A stretch of DNA of 55,718 nt from an uncultured Pelagibacteraceae bacterium (lineage in GTDB: Bacteria > Pseudomonadota > Alphaproteobacteria > Pelagibacterales > Pelagibacteraceae), in the NCBI GenBank assembly GCA_902521075.1, contig CABYQM010000006.1, positions 1 through 55,718 of the forward strand, given 5' to 3'. This document shows positions 9,190-17,608 of the stretch, in pieces (the stretch's first letter is position 1; each line of letters starts with the position of its first letter). A program made the position numbers and the translations under genes. Under the pieces are notes generated by a model. It searched no databases. It saw nothing but the letters and a program-made list of their open reading frames with translations, and had not been told where the DNA came from.

Positions 9190-9773
9190 GCTTGAGTATC
9201 AATTAGAAGCCAATTAGGATTTGAAGATCGACTATCTTTAGAAAATTTCCAAGTATCTAAAACTTTTTTAATTTTTTCAGGATCGCCTGAAACAACTTTG
9301 TTATCTTTATCTTTTACACATGAAATAATTTCACTTACGAATTCTACTGTAACTTCTAACATATTTTTATTTTGTTGATGTTCTTTAACTTCAGCTGAAT
9401 TAATTCCTATGAATGTTGTTTCTGATGATAACTTTTTTTCGTCTCTATTTTTTATTGCTTCCTCAAATTGCAGATAAACATTTTTATCAAGTAATGATTT
9501 TATGTCTTTTAACTTTCCATTTGCAAAATTAGTGATTATTGTTTCGTAAGCAATCTTTGCGCCTTTAACAAACTCTTTTTTTGCGTTTTCGTCAAACGTG
9601 TTTGCATTTAAATCAACAGTAGGTTTAGATGGCGGGGCTTCATGAGCAAAACTTGACTCTATATCTTCTTCAAATCCAGTTTTTTTGCCTAAAATTCCAC
9701 GTAATCTTAAAAAAATAAACCCTGCAATCATTGCAAGAAGTATAATATCGATGTATTCAAAGCTATAACTCAT
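9186..9773 (-). CDS. Tim44-like membrane-anchored protein (TimA-like)
   Basis: 195 residues. One N-terminal membrane helix (IDIILLAMIAGFIFLRLRGILGKKTG) is followed by a linker and a Tim44-like domain from about residue 65 to the end, with FVKGAKIAYETIITNFANG and a C-terminal [21 protein letters not shown] typical of the family. The domain is shared with mitochondrial Tim44; bacterial homologues sit on the inner membrane and may have an assembly or tethering role. Divergent from fxsA, co-directed with the Smr gene. This neighbourhood (Smr, Tim44, FxsA, SecB, DnaQ, CoaE) is conserved in alphaproteobacteria. Confidence 0.9.
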   Translation of the reverse strand: MSYSFEYIDIILLAMIAGFIFLRLRGILGKKTGFEEDIESSFAHEAPPSKPTVDLNANTFDENAKKEFVKGAKIAYETIITNFANGKLKDIKSLLDKNVYLQFEEAIKNRDEKKLSSETTFIGINSAEVKEHQQNKNMLEVTVEFVSEIISCVKDKDNKVVSGDPEKIKKVLDTWKFSKDSRSSNPNWLLIDTQA

Positions 9774-9830
9774 ATGAGTATAATATTTACTATGTTGATA
9801 ATTTCAACCTGCTAATTAAATTATAGACAA

Positions 9831-10256
9831 ATGAACACAGTATTATTTTTGATTATAGGTATTCCTCTTATTGAAATTTACTTATTTATCAAAATTGGTT
9901 CTCAAATAGGAGCATTTAACACAGTTTTACTCATATTAATTACTGCAGTGGCAGGGGTTACTTATGCAAGGTATGAAGGATTTAACACTCTTAAATCAGG
10001 AATGAGTCAGTTAATTAAAAATGAAATGCCTATTTATGAGTTAATCTCTGGAGCAACATTGGCTTTTGCAGCTTTACTTTTAATATTTCCTGGGTTTGCA
10101 ACAGATTTAGTTGGGATTTTATTGGTTGTGCCAATAACAAGACGATTAATTTTGGGAAAATTTATAAAAAAAAAACAGTATAAAAAAAAAGAAACTAATA
10201 ATTATATTGATGGAGAATACGAAGATTTAGGTGAAGATGATGACAAAAAAATATGA
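9831..10256 (+). CDS. fxsA: FxsA family membrane protein
   Basis: 141 residues with hydrophobic helices near 2-20, 25-45 and 75-100, and the FxsA signature PLIEIYLFIKIG at the start and GxxLxFAALLLIFPGFATDLVGILLVVP later. E. coli FxsA affects exclusion of phage T7 by F; its molecular job is unknown. The C-terminus is a lysine-rich then acidic cytoplasmic tail. Its last codons overlap the secB start region by about 20 bases. Confidence 0.9.
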   Translation: MNTVLFLIIGIPLIEIYLFIKIGSQIGAFNTVLLILITAVAGVTYARYEGFNTLKSGMSQLIKNEMPIYELISGATLAFAALLLIFPGFATDLVGILLVVPITRRLILGKFIKKKQYKKKETNNYIDGEYEDLGEDDDKKI

Positions 10257-10662
10257 AATTGTTTTAAATTATATAAAAGACCTTTCAGTAGAAATTCCTG
10301 ACGCTCAGACTTTTATTTTTAGTAAAGAATATATTACAAAATACACACTTGGTATTAATGTTACTACAAAGGCGATGAAAAATGACATGATAGAGGTAAT
10401 TACAAAATTACATTATAAGGATCCAAACGATAATAAAAGAAAGTCATATTTTGAAATTTCATATTCGACAGTTATAAAAATAATAGACAAGAATTTAAAA
10501 AAAGATGATTTAGAAAAAATAATACTTATTGAAGTCCAAAATGAGATTTACCCAGGTTTAGAAAAAATATTTTTGAATGTTATTAAAGATGCAGGTTTTC
10601 CAGATTTGGCTTTAGAAAAAAAAGTTGATTTTGAAAAGTTATATAATCAAAGATTTAACTAA
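10237..10662 (+). CDS. secB: Protein-export chaperone SecB
   Basis: About 141 residues. It keeps preproteins unfolded and hands them to SecA in the cytoplasm. The SecB core is seen in YIKDLSVEIPDAQTF, FEISYSTVIKI, and a C-terminal region KDAGFPDLALEKKVDFEKLY that matches the conserved GFPPL/DFxxLY stretch. Start choice is ambiguous: GTG at 10231, ATG at 10237 or ATG at 10240 are in frame; I take the first ATG. All overlap the fxsA end. Its stop interlocks by 4 bases with the stop of convergent dnaQ. Confidence 0.93.
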   Translation: MMTKKYEIVLNYIKDLSVEIPDAQTFIFSKEYITKYTLGINVTTKAMKNDMIEVITKLHYKDPNDNKRKSYFEISYSTVIKIIDKNLKKDDLEKIILIEVQNEIYPGLEKIFLNVIKDAGFPDLALEKKVDFEKLYNQRFN

Positions 10663-11324
10663 TAAAAATTTTTTTTTAGTTCTTTGTTAATAAATTTTTT
10701 ATGTTCAGAGAATTCATTATCAGATGCTTTAATAATAATTTTTGAATAATTATAAGTTTTTTTACTAAGAGAATTTTGGTTATTCTTTTGACTTAAAAAT
10801 TCAAAAGATGGCTCTTTTTGGTCTATCAAGTTTATATAAACTTTAGATAATAATTCGCAATCAAGTATAGCAGTATGTTTATCTCGTCTTGAATTATCAA
10901 TCCTAAACCTTTTACAAAGCGCATCCAAACTAATTCCTGAACCAGGAAACTTATTTCTAGCTATTTCTAAAGTGTCTACAACATTTTCCATTTTAATATG
11001 TTTCCTACCTATCAATGAAAGTTCATTATTTAAGTGACTTATATCAAAATCGGCGTTGTGAATAACAATTTTCTTTCCCTCTATAAATTCTAAAAATTCA
11101 TCTACTACTTCATTAAATTTCTTTTTAGTTAATAGAAATTCATCAGTATATCCATGGACCTTAAGAGCACTTTCAGATACTTTTCTTTCAGGATTTAAAT
11201 AACAGTGAAAAATATTTTTAGTTGGAACTAAATTATCTAATTCTATGCAACCTATTTCGACAATTCTGTGCCCATCTTTTACAGATAAGCCTGTTGTTTC
11301 TGTATCAAGTACTATTTCTTTCAT
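10659..11324 (-). CDS. dnaQ: DNA polymerase III epsilon subunit (3'-5' proofreading exonuclease)
   Basis: 221 residues, DEDDh exonuclease: ExoI VLDTETTGL near residue 6, ExoII VIHNADFDISHLN near residue 88-100, ExoIII HTAILDCELL near residue 150 with the catalytic His. It proofreads for the replicative polymerase; the C-terminal 60 residues, less conserved, would contact the alpha subunit. It overlaps the 3' end of coaE by 20 bases and shares a 4-base convergent stop with secB. Confidence 0.95.
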   Translation of the reverse strand: MKEIVLDTETTGLSVKDGHRIVEIGCIELDNLVPTKNIFHCYLNPERKVSESALKVHGYTDEFLLTKKKFNEVVDEFLEFIEGKKIVIHNADFDISHLNNELSLIGRKHIKMENVVDTLEIARNKFPGSGISLDALCKRFRIDNSRRDKHTAILDCELLSKVYINLIDQKEPSFEFLSQKNNQNSLSKKTYNYSKIIIKASDNEFSEHKKFINKELKKNFY

Positions 11325-11892
11325 TTAAAATTGTTTTTTTTAAAATATTAATTTTTTTTTTCATTATATTGGGACTATAATTATTATCGACAATATATTT
11401 TGCTAATTTTCTTTTTTTTGAGAGCATAACTTGATTTTCTTTTAGTTTCTTAAGAATACTTGCATTATAATTTTTTCTTTTTTTTAGTCTTTTTATAACT
11501 TTACTTTTTTTAGAGTTAACAAATACTAAGATATAATCTTTTTTGTAAAGTTTATTTTCTACAAGCAAAGGAACGTCAAGAACTACAATTTTTTTTTTTT
11601 TATTTTTTTTTAAAAAAGTATTCATTTTTTTTCGTACCAATGGATGTACAATTAGTGATATTTTTTTTAAATTTTGTTTATTATAATTGATTGCTGCTAT
11701 AAGTTCTTTTTTTGATATTGGAAAAGATTTTACAAATTTTGGAATTCGATTTTTTAATTTTGTGAAACAATTTTTGCTGTTTTTATATAAATAATTTACT
11801 TCTTTATCCGCATTAAAAACTGGTGAATTAAATAACTTTGCAATAAAAGATTTTCCAGATCCAATGCCACCCACAATTCCTATTTTAATCAT
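11305..11892 (-). CDS. coaE: Dephospho-CoA kinase
   Basis: About 195 residues from the ATG at 11892 (MIKIGIVGGIGSGKS). An upstream reading from 11919 adds nine residues and would overlap the SDR gene, so I prefer 11892, seven bases after that gene ends. The P-loop GGIGSGKS and the lid region VLDVPLLVEN are visible. It phosphorylates the ribose 3'-OH of dephospho-CoA, the last step to CoA. The protein is unusually lysine-rich, and the coding strand holds long A runs (minus strand near 11590-11615) where polymerase slippage could occur. Confidence 0.93.
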   Translation of the reverse strand: MIKIGIVGGIGSGKSFIAKLFNSPVFNADKEVNYLYKNSKNCFTKLKNRIPKFVKSFPISKKELIAAINYNKQNLKKISLIVHPLVRKKMNTFLKKNKKKKIVVLDVPLLVENKLYKKDYILVFVNSKKSKVIKRLKKRKNYNASILKKLKENQVMLSKKRKLAKYIVDNNYSPNIMKKKINILKKTILNERNST

Positions 11893-11899
11893 AAAAGTA

Positions 11900-12640
11900 T
11901 TATATACATCTCCCACCATCCACTTCTAAAATGGTTCCAGTAATCATACTCGCTTCATCTGAACACAAGAAACATGCCGCATTCCCCATATCTAGTGGGG
12001 TTGAGAATCTTCCAATTGGAATCGTGGACAAGAATGCTTGTTTTTTCTTTCTTGAATTACCTCCCATAAAAGATTTTAATAAAGGAGTTGTTCCAGCAAC
12101 TGGGGCAATAGCATTAACTCTGACATTGTATGGAGCCAATTCTATAGCCATAGCTTTTGTTGCTGTAATCATCCAACCTTTGCTTGCATTATACCAATTT
12201 AATTTTGGTCTTGGGGATAACCCAGCTGTTGAAGCAACATTTAAAATTACTCCCTTCTTTATTTTTTTCATTTTCGGTACAAAATATTTTCCAGAAAAAT
12301 AAACAGATTTTGCATTTACATTAAATACATTATCAAACTCTGTTTCAGTCACAGCTTCCATGGCTTTGGGTTTATGTGTTATTCCAGCATTATTTACAAA
12401 TATATCAACAGAATTGAATTTTCTGCTCGCATATTTTAATAGAGAATTGAAGTCTTTAGCACTAGATACATCAGCAACAAAATAATCTTGTGATAATTTT
12501 TTTGAAACTTTCTTTAATAATTTAGAATTTATATCTACCATTATTAAATTTGCTCCTTCATCTGTAAACTTTTTTGCAATACCCTTCCCAAAACCAGAGG
12601 CTGAACCTGTTATTATTGCTGTTTTTTTGTTAAGTCTCAC
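11900..12640 (-). CDS. SDR family oxidoreductase
   Basis: 246 residues, classical short-chain dehydrogenase: TGSASGFGKGIA nucleotide-binding motif at residue 11, NNAG near 88, catalytic Ser in the NVASTAG strand near 138, YNASKGW (YxxxK) near 155, and a C-terminal GTILEVDGGRCI. It resembles the 3-oxoacyl-ACP reductase/glucose dehydrogenase branch; an Asp (MVDIN) after strand beta-2 suggests NAD(H) preference. The substrate cannot be told. It sits between aroE and coaE, where most alphaproteobacteria have none, and its start overlaps the aroE stop by one base. Confidence 0.93.
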   Translation of the reverse strand: MRLNKKTAIITGSASGFGKGIAKKFTDEGANLIMVDINSKLLKKVSKKLSQDYFVADVSSAKDFNSLLKYASRKFNSVDIFVNNAGITHKPKAMEAVTETEFDNVFNVNAKSVYFSGKYFVPKMKKIKKGVILNVASTAGLSPRPKLNWYNASKGWMITATKAMAIELAPYNVRVNAIAPVAGTTPLLKSFMGGNSRKKKQAFLSTIPIGRFSTPLDMGNAACFLCSDEASMITGTILEVDGGRCI

Positions 12641-13440
12641 TAATTTTTTCCTTGCAAAAATTTTATTACTTCTTGATCAATCTTTGGTTCAATATTATGC
12701 CAAATACTAAATGCTTTCTGAGCTTGAAATAGGAACATTTGCAAACCATTTTCGATTATATTTCCTGGTTTGTTACCAGCTTCAGCAAATTCTGTATTGA
12801 AAGGATTATATATAACATCAAAGAAAAATTTATCTTTGCCTAGCTTTGAAAAATTAATTTCGAACTTGTCATTTTTTTTTAATCCCAAGCTAGTTGCATT
12901 TATAATCATATCACACTCAGGAAGTTTGCCCCACTCAAAAACTTCTATTCCTTCAAATATATTTTTTAATATGTCCGCTTTCTCTTTTGTTCTATTGCTT
13001 AAATAAATTTGCGATGCATTCATTCTTTTTAAAGCATATATTATTGAGGGCACAACTCCGCCGGCTCCTAAAATGACAATTTTTTTGTTGACCACATCGT
13101 AATTCAATTTGTTAATACTACGTTCAAATCCATCTATATCAGTATTGTATCCTGTTACATTTCCATTATTCAAACAAACAGTATTGACAGATTGTGTTCT
13201 TAACGCATGACCGCTGAGAACATCTAAAAAGGGAATAATTTTTTTCTTAAAAGGAACTGTAACGTTAAGTCCATCTAGTTGGCCATTTTTAATATTGTTA
13301 CATAATTCTTTCAAATCTTCATCATGCGCTTGTAATTTGCCATAAATAGCCTCAACTTTATTTAATTTTATCCAATAATTTTGAAGTTTCGGGGATAAGG
13401 AATGATCTATGGGATTACCAATAACTAAATATTTTTTCAT
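12640..13440 (-). CDS. aroE: Shikimate dehydrogenase (NADP+)
   Basis: 266 residues. The substrate-binding domain has NPIDHSLSPKLQN near residue 8 and NVTVPFKKKI with the catalytic Lys near residue 65; the NADP domain has GAGGVVPSIIYAL near residue 125 and the SNRTKEKA turn that binds the 2'-phosphate. It reduces 3-dehydroshikimate to shikimate in aromatic amino acid synthesis. It shares one base with both neighbours (maf stop/aroE start, aroE stop/SDR start), so the run maf-aroE-SDR is one transcription unit. Confidence 0.96.
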   Translation of the reverse strand: MKKYLVIGNPIDHSLSPKLQNYWIKLNKVEAIYGKLQAHDEDLKELCNNIKNGQLDGLNVTVPFKKKIIPFLDVLSGHALRTQSVNTVCLNNGNVTGYNTDIDGFERSINKLNYDVVNKKIVILGAGGVVPSIIYALKRMNASQIYLSNRTKEKADILKNIFEGIEVFEWGKLPECDMIINATSLGLKKNDKFEINFSKLGKDKFFFDVIYNPFNTEFAEAGNKPGNIIENGLQMFLFQAQKAFSIWHNIEPKIDQEVIKFLQGKN

Positions 13441-14021
13441 TACAAGCTCTCAACATATTGTTTAATTTTATCAACAGGAAGTCCCATTATCGTATTTTGA
13501 TCTCCATCAATTTTAGAAAACAGTTTCTTTCCTTCACCCTCTATTTGGTACACATTATATGAATACAAGGCTTCATCTGTTAATTTTTCTAAATATTTTT
13601 TTAATTCATTATCTGAAAATTCTTTCATTGTTAAATTTGCCTTATCTGTATAGTTCCATATCATAGACCCATTTTTTGATATACAAACAGAGCTTATCAA
13701 TTGATGCACTTTACCATTTAACTTTTTTAGTATACTAAGAGCCTGATTTCTATTTTCAGGTTTAGAGATCAATTCACCATTTAAATCAATTACACTATCA
13801 GCACCGAGAACTAAGTAGTTATTTATTTTCTGACTAACTTTATTAGCTTTTAATTCTGCCAAATTCTTAGATATAACTTCGGGTGATGCGCCTTCGTTTA
13901 AAAGACTTTTTTTAACTGGTTCTTCATCAACATTGGAGTGTTCAACTATACAATCGATGTTATATTTAGATAATATTTCTCTTCTTACTTTGCTTTTAGA
14001 AGCTAAAATTATTTTATTCAT
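13440..14021 (-). CDS. maf: Maf family nucleoside triphosphate pyrophosphatase
   Basis: 193 residues, with the Maf signature ILASKSKVRREIL at the start, a central VLGADSVIDLNGELISKP and a C-terminal YQIEGEGKKLFSKIDGDQNTIMGLP. Maf enzymes hydrolyse dTTP, UTP or modified nucleotides and are thought to clean the nucleotide pool. The gene overlaps the upstream regulator gene by 8 bases and belongs to the same minus-strand unit leading away from the putative origin. Confidence 0.94.
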   Translation of the reverse strand: MNKIILASKSKVRREILSKYNIDCIVEHSNVDEEPVKKSLLNEGASPEVISKNLAELKANKVSQKINNYLVLGADSVIDLNGELISKPENRNQALSILKKLNGKVHQLISSVCISKNGSMIWNYTDKANLTMKEFSDNELKKYLEKLTDEALYSYNVYQIEGEGKKLFSKIDGDQNTIMGLPVDKIKQYVESL

Positions 14022-14835
14022 TTTTATTTTTTATCTCAAATATTTTAATAATAGAAGCAGCAGTCTCCTCAACAGATTTTCTTGTTACATCAATAGTTGG
14101 CCACTTATTTTTTTTGAATATTTTTTTAGACTCCTCTACTTCGCTTTTTATTTTTTCTAAATTGGTATAATCGGATGCCTCATTTTCTTTCAATGTATTT
14201 AGTCTATTGCGTCTAATATCAAATAATCGTTCAGCTTCGGTTACCAATCCGACAATGCACAAATTTGTTGCACTTATTACATCTTTCGGAATACTCATTT
14301 CATTAACTAATGGTATATTAGATGTTTTTAAACCTCTATTTGCTAGGTAGATAGAAGTTGGAGTTTTACTTGTTCTGCTAACTCCAATTAGAACAATATC
14401 GGACTCAAGTATATTTTCGGTTTGATTTCCATCATCATGGTTCATAGTAAATTGGATTGCTTCAATCCTTTTATAATATTCTTCATCAAGAACATGTTGA
14501 CCACTAGGTTTATGTGTGGCTTTTTGATTTAAAATTTTTGAAAAATTTAAAATTAAATCACCTAATACCCCAAAGCACGGTATGCCGACTTTATTTGATT
14601 CTTCAGCTAAAAACTTTGCAAGTTTACTATTAACTACGGTATACAATATAATTGGACTATCTTGTTTTTTTGCATTTTTAAGAATAGTAGATATTTGGGT
14701 CTCAGTTCTAGTAAATGAGAATTGATTTAATTCATATTCGAAATTGTTAAACTGCGCTTTGAGAGCCATAAATATTCTATCTAATGTCTCTCCTGTTGAG
14801 TCAGAAATTAAGAATATTTGATGTGTATTTTTCAT
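14014..14835 (-). CDS. Pyruvate, phosphate dikinase / PEP synthase regulatory protein (DUF299)
   Basis: 273 residues. The N-terminal FLISDSTGETLDRIFMAL and the central IGVSRTSKTPTSIYLANRG (a P-loop-like site near residue 150) are diagnostic of this ADP-dependent kinase/Pi-dependent pyrophosphorylase, which switches PPDK or PEP synthase off and on. The target gene is not in the window. In alphaproteobacteria this gene next to hemE marks the replication origin region, and here the pair is separated by the longest gap in the window. First gene of the leftward unit running through maf and aroE. Confidence 0.93.
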   Translation of the reverse strand: MKNTHQIFLISDSTGETLDRIFMALKAQFNNFEYELNQFSFTRTETQISTILKNAKKQDSPIILYTVVNSKLAKFLAEESNKVGIPCFGVLGDLILNFSKILNQKATHKPSGQHVLDEEYYKRIEAIQFTMNHDDGNQTENILESDIVLIGVSRTSKTPTSIYLANRGLKTSNIPLVNEMSIPKDVISATNLCIVGLVTEAERLFDIRRNRLNTLKENEASDYTNLEKIKSEVEESKKIFKKNKWPTIDVTRKSVEETAASIIKIFEIKNKNE

Positions 14836-15116
14836 GTATAATTTGTTTATAAATTAGTTTAAAATTAAAAGAATTTGTTGAATAAGACAAAATTCTAAAA
14901 TAATTTTTTTTTCGATCATTTAATTAACATTAAAATTTAATGTGAATATCTTATTAACAATTTTAAAGCTTTATAAAATAATAAAATAGACCAGTGTTTA
15001 AAGGACTTTTTACAAAGTGGAATGTATAAATAGTTAATAAAATGTTTAAATTGAGTAATTTACGTAATCCACAATACATACTAATAATACAATTAAATAT
15101 AATTATCTTATTATAA
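14836..15116. other. Putative chromosomal replication origin (oriC) region
   Basis: A 281-bp, very AT-rich, non-coding gap between the divergent DUF299 regulator and hemE, the position of oriC in Caulobacter and Rickettsia. Three sequences differ from the DnaA box TTATnCACA at one position: ATATTCACA (minus strand, 14941-14949), TTATTAACA (14951-14959) and TAATCCACA (15065-15073). Flanking genes mostly run away from the gap. A TATAAT at 15098-15103 could serve hemE. The individual boxes are weak and could be chance in AT-rich DNA; synteny is the main evidence. Confidence 0.6.
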
Positions 15117-16118
15117 ATGACACCAATAAAAGAATGTTTAATAAATAAAAGTACTAAAATTAATCCTATATGGTTAATGAGACAAGCTGGAAGATATCTG
15201 CCAGAGTTTAGAGAAATTAGGAAAAAAAATCCTAATTTTATTGAATTGTGTTTGAATCCTCATTTATCAGAAGAGATAACGTTACAACCTATAAAAAGAT
15301 TTAATTTTGACGCTGCAATAATCTTTTCAGATATACTAATGGTTCCATATGGCATGGGGCAGTCAGTAGAGTTTAAAAAAAACTTAGGTCCTAATTTAGG
15401 AAATTTTAGAATAACTGACATTCAAAAAACTACTGAAAATGACTTTAAAAATAATTTATTACCAATATATAAATTATTATCAAATCTAAAAAAAAGTAAA
15501 GACCTGAACAATAAAGATTTAATAGGTTTTGTTGGAGCTCCGTGGACATTATTAGTTTATATGTTGAATAAAATTTCTCCCAAGAATGGTTTACCTGATA
15601 ATTTTCTTAAAGATAAAATTCTTATAGAGGAAATATTAAAATCATTGGATACATTTATTAAAATTCACATAGAAAACCAAATAAATGCTGGGGCTACGAT
15701 CATTCAAATTTTTGACAGTTGGGCTGGTCTTATAAAGAAAGATTTTGACAGGTTTTTATACAATCCAACCCTGTCATTAGTTAATCATGTTAAAAAGCTT
15801 GGTGTACCAGTTATATGTTTTCCAAGAGGTATATCAGATTATGTAAAATTTTCTAAATTAGTAAAACCAAGCATGATAAATATCGATTATAATGTAGACG
15901 CTGAAAATATAGTAAAATCATTAGATATACCAATTCAAGGTGGATTAGATCCAAAATTACTTCTCACCGATAAAGAAATTTTGAAAAGAGAAACTAATAA
16001 GTATCTAGAAACATTCAAAGACCACCCCTATGTATTTAATTTAGGACATGGCATCTTACCTGAAACAAAAGTTGAAATGGTTTATGAATTAATAGAAATA
16101 GTAAGAGGTTATAAATGA
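15117..16118 (+). CDS. hemE: Uroporphyrinogen decarboxylase
   Basis: 333 residues. PIWLMRQAGRYLPEFR near residue 18 is the family signature with catalytic arginine, followed by FSDILMVPYGMG with the active-site Asp and a C-terminal FNLGHGILPET. It removes four carboxyl groups from uroporphyrinogen III to give coproporphyrinogen III. First gene of a rightward haem operon; its stop overlaps the hemH start (ATGA). Confidence 0.97.
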   Translation: MTPIKECLINKSTKINPIWLMRQAGRYLPEFREIRKKNPNFIELCLNPHLSEEITLQPIKRFNFDAAIIFSDILMVPYGMGQSVEFKKNLGPNLGNFRITDIQKTTENDFKNNLLPIYKLLSNLKKSKDLNNKDLIGFVGAPWTLLVYMLNKISPKNGLPDNFLKDKILIEEILKSLDTFIKIHIENQINAGATIIQIFDSWAGLIKKDFDRFLYNPTLSLVNHVKKLGVPVICFPRGISDYVKFSKLVKPSMINIDYNVDAENIVKSLDIPIQGGLDPKLLLTDKEILKRETNKYLETFKDHPYVFNLGHGILPETKVEMVYELIEIVRGYK

Positions 16119-17107
16119 ATCAAGAACACCCACCTGTCAAATTTGGGAAAACAGGTATATTGCTAATTAATCTAGGCACACCCGACTCAACAAGCTGGTT
16201 TGATATTAGAAAATATTTAAAAGAGTTTCTATCTGATAAGAGAGTGATCGAAGTTAATCCTATTATATGGCAAATAATTCTAAATCTTTTTATTCTTACT
16301 TTTAGACCCGCTAAAACGGCAAAGGCTTACAAAGAGATTTGGATGAAAAAGGAAAATATGTCACCACTACTCTATTACACTATAAAACAAACTGAAAAAG
16401 TATCTGCTTCCTTAAATAGTGAAAACCTGGTTATAGATTTTGCAATGAGATACGGAAACCCAAGCATTAAAAGTAAAATTAGCAAGTTACACAAGGAGGG
16501 ATGCGAAAATTTAGTAATTTTACCACTATATCCTCAATATGCTGCTGCTACTACAGCTACAGTTTGTGATGAAGTTTATAGATCTTTAATGAATATGAGG
16601 TGGCAGCCATCTTTACAGATAATACCTCATTATGAATCAAATCCATTGTATATCGATGCATTGGTTAATTCCATTAAGAAAAAAATAAGTGAAATAAATT
16701 GGAAACCAGATTTAATTTTAGCATCTTATCATGGCATTCCAAAAAAATATTTTGATAAAGGGGATCCATATCACTGTTATTGTCATAAAACTACTAGGCT
16801 AATATCAGAAAAATTTAATTCAATTGAGATTAAAACTACCTTTCAATCGAGGTTTGGTCCCCAGGAATGGCTCCAACCGTATACTGATAAAACTTTAGAA
16901 AACTTACCCAAAGAAGGTATAAAAAATGTTCTTGCAATTTGCCCAGGTTTTTCTTCTGATTGTGTAGAAACTTTAGAAGAAATATTAATCCAAGGTAAAG
17001 AAAGCTTCATTGACTCTGGAGGTGAAAATTTTGATATGATCCCATGTTTAAATGATAGTGATGATCATATCAATTTATTAAATAATCTGATTAAACGAAG
17101 CATTTGA
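16115..17107 (+). CDS. hemH: Ferrochelatase
   Basis: 330 residues. LLINLGTPDS near residue 17, the metal-site SYHGIPKKYFDKGDPYHCYC near residue 205 with the conserved His, and CPGFSSDCVETLEE near residue 275 with the conserved Glu. It inserts Fe2+ into protoporphyrin IX. It overlaps hemE by 4 bases and is followed 3 bp later by hemJ, so three haem steps are joined. Confidence 0.97.
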   Translation: MNQEHPPVKFGKTGILLINLGTPDSTSWFDIRKYLKEFLSDKRVIEVNPIIWQIILNLFILTFRPAKTAKAYKEIWMKKENMSPLLYYTIKQTEKVSASLNSENLVIDFAMRYGNPSIKSKISKLHKEGCENLVILPLYPQYAAATTATVCDEVYRSLMNMRWQPSLQIIPHYESNPLYIDALVNSIKKKISEINWKPDLILASYHGIPKKYFDKGDPYHCYCHKTTRLISEKFNSIEIKTTFQSRFGPQEWLQPYTDKTLENLPKEGIKNVLAICPGFSSDCVETLEEILIQGKESFIDSGGENFDMIPCLNDSDDHINLLNNLIKRSI

Positions 17108-17110
17108 TTA

Positions 17111-17545
17111 ATGAACTATTATTTTCTTTTTAAATCACTACATCTAATATCAGTTATCTCTTGGATGGCTGGCTTGTTATATCTCCCAAGAATTTTTGTC
17201 TACCACTCTCAAAATATTGATGAGGTTAAAACTTCAGAAATATTTAAGGTTATGGAAAGAAAATTATATTTTTACATAATGACACCAGCCATGTCTCTAT
17301 CATGGTTATTTGGCTTACTCTTAATTCACTCTGTAGGGTTTGAACAATTGGGCCAAACTTGGATGGTGCTTAAAATTGTATTTGTATTATTACTTACTCT
17401 TTACCATTTTTACTTAGGCAAAATTCTTAATCAGTTTAATATTAACCAAAATAAGAGATCTCATAAATTTTATAGGTATATCAATGAAATACCCACAATA
17501 TTGCTTATTTTGATTGTATTTGTTGTAATATTTAAGCCTTTATAG
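17111..17545 (+). CDS. hemJ: Protoporphyrinogen oxidase HemJ
   Basis: 144 residues, four membrane helices, with KSLHLISVISWMAGLLYLPRIFVYH at the N-terminus carrying the His and Arg conserved in HemJ, and a later helix pair ending in NEIPTILLILIVFVVIF. HemJ is the membrane-bound, haem-containing oxidase that replaces HemG/HemY in most alphaproteobacteria. It lies directly after hemH, the enzyme that uses its product, which supports the call. Confidence 0.93.
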   Translation: MNYYFLFKSLHLISVISWMAGLLYLPRIFVYHSQNIDEVKTSEIFKVMERKLYFYIMTPAMSLSWLFGLLLIHSVGFEQLGQTWMVLKIVFVLLLTLYHFYLGKILNQFNINQNKRSHKFYRYINEIPTILLILIVFVVIFKPL

Positions 17546-17608
17546 GGTTGAAATCTTATGAACACACAACTATATTAGTATTATCACAAATTAACCCCCC
17601 CAACTCAT

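Noticed and set aside
11589..11615. Long T/A runs in coaE suggesting a frameshift
   Set aside because: The frame is intact and the protein keeps normal length and motifs, so no frameshift is needed.
11931..12302. 123-codon open frame antisense to the SDR gene
   Set aside because: Shadow of a well-supported SDR gene; no recognisable domain and no ribosome binding site.
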